Below, piece after piece: positions 52,378 to 52,454 of a stretch of 52,454 bases of DNA (its first letter is position 1; each line of letters opens with the position of its first letter). The notes under the pieces are model-generated. The model was not told the DNA's origin. It worked only from the letters and a program-made list of their open reading frames with translations, and searched no databases. The position numbers and the translations under genes are program-made. Origin of the DNA: Secundilactobacillus hailunensis (GTDB taxonomy: Bacteria; Bacillota; Bacilli; Lactobacillales; Lactobacillaceae); assembly GCF_005405185.1 (NCBI RefSeq), contig NZ_BJDO01000015.1, positions 1-52,454 of the forward strand, in the 5' to 3' direction.

Positions 52378-52454
52378 TCATTCAGTTACTAATTGCTGAT
52401 CAGGTTCATAATTCCACGGTAAACAAGCCTCCAATTGCGCTTCTTTTGGGAAAG
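52378..52454 (-). CDS. C-terminal end of a possible IS66-type transposase
   Basis: The last 24 codons of a minus-strand gene enter from the right edge and end with TGA at 52378-52380. The peptide reads FPKEAQLEACLPWNYEPDQQ and LVTE. A closing LPW motif after a Pro/Leu-rich stretch is typical of IS66 TnpC C-termini, but only 24 residues are visible. It has its own terminator downstream. Confidence 0.4.
   Translation of the reverse strand, partial: FPKEAQLEACLPWNYEPDQQLVTE

Noticed and set aside
1-52454. tRNA, rRNA or prophage genes
   Set aside because: None of their hallmark sequences was seen on either strand.

Overview
The window looks like a chromosomal segment of a lactic acid bacterium of the family Lactobacillaceae. 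The evidence is a phosphoketolase (xfp), a GH65 maltose phosphorylase with its own MFS permease and LacI regulator, a metI-metC pair under a T-box, cre-like boxes, strong AGGAGG-type ribosome binding sites, and many secreted or membrane proteins of lactobacillus type. Species cannot be fixed from the sequence alone. No rRNA, tRNA, prophage or CRISPR array was seen. The only insertion-sequence trace is a transposase-like C-terminus at the right edge.

Layout: 1-4.7 kb is a compact trpDCFBA operon without trpE or trpG in view, preceded by a 23-codon ORF and a divergent partial gene. 5.0-10.6 kb holds a MarR regulator and a maltose unit (lacI, permease, maltose phosphorylase) with three operator-like palindromes at the permease promoter. 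10.6-12.5 kb has an HhH-GPD glycosylase-like protein whose probable start is non-canonical, a DUF1304 membrane protein and a secreted protein. 12.6-15.4 kb is metI-metC behind a Met-type T-box riboswitch. 15.4-16.2 kb has no intact protein gene but contains a decayed Fst-type type I toxin-antitoxin locus and, next to it, a strongly structured RNA of about 197 nt with its own promoter and terminator. 16.2-21.3 kb carries two hypothetical genes, two lipoate-ligase paralogues, a universal stress protein and an RluD-type pseudouridine synthase.

21.5-28.9 kb is the most coherent functional block: an OmpR/HK two-component system followed by DedA, PAP2 phosphatase, GT2 glycosyltransferase, a GT-C-like membrane protein and two GtrA flippase-like genes, the first truncated. 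This resembles undecaprenyl-phosphate recycling plus a three-component envelope glycosylation system. An 11-bp direct repeat lies at the likely promoter. 29-32.3 kb is an ABC exporter with a MarR regulator that has a Gly/Asn/Gln-rich tail; a divergent-looking gene nearby shares the same promoter/operator architecture. 32.4-38 kb has a secreted protein, xfp, a GntR/UTRA regulator and YbaK, separated by hairpin-forming repeats of at least one dispersed family.

38-52.4 kb holds an HD hydrolase, aroD, rbsK with an operator palindrome, an FMN reductase with four 35-residue C-terminal repeats plus a PAS protein, a MarR-rhodanese pair, a large membrane protein, a LuxR-type response regulator lacking its phosphoacceptor Asp, an Rgg-like regulator, preT-preA behind a cre box, a DUF1097 protein and a glycerophosphodiesterase.

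The least described items are the structured RNA at 15944-16141 (minus strand), the decayed toxin-antitoxin locus beside it, and the hairpin repeat family at 17286, 33384 and 37703. None could be searched against databases here.
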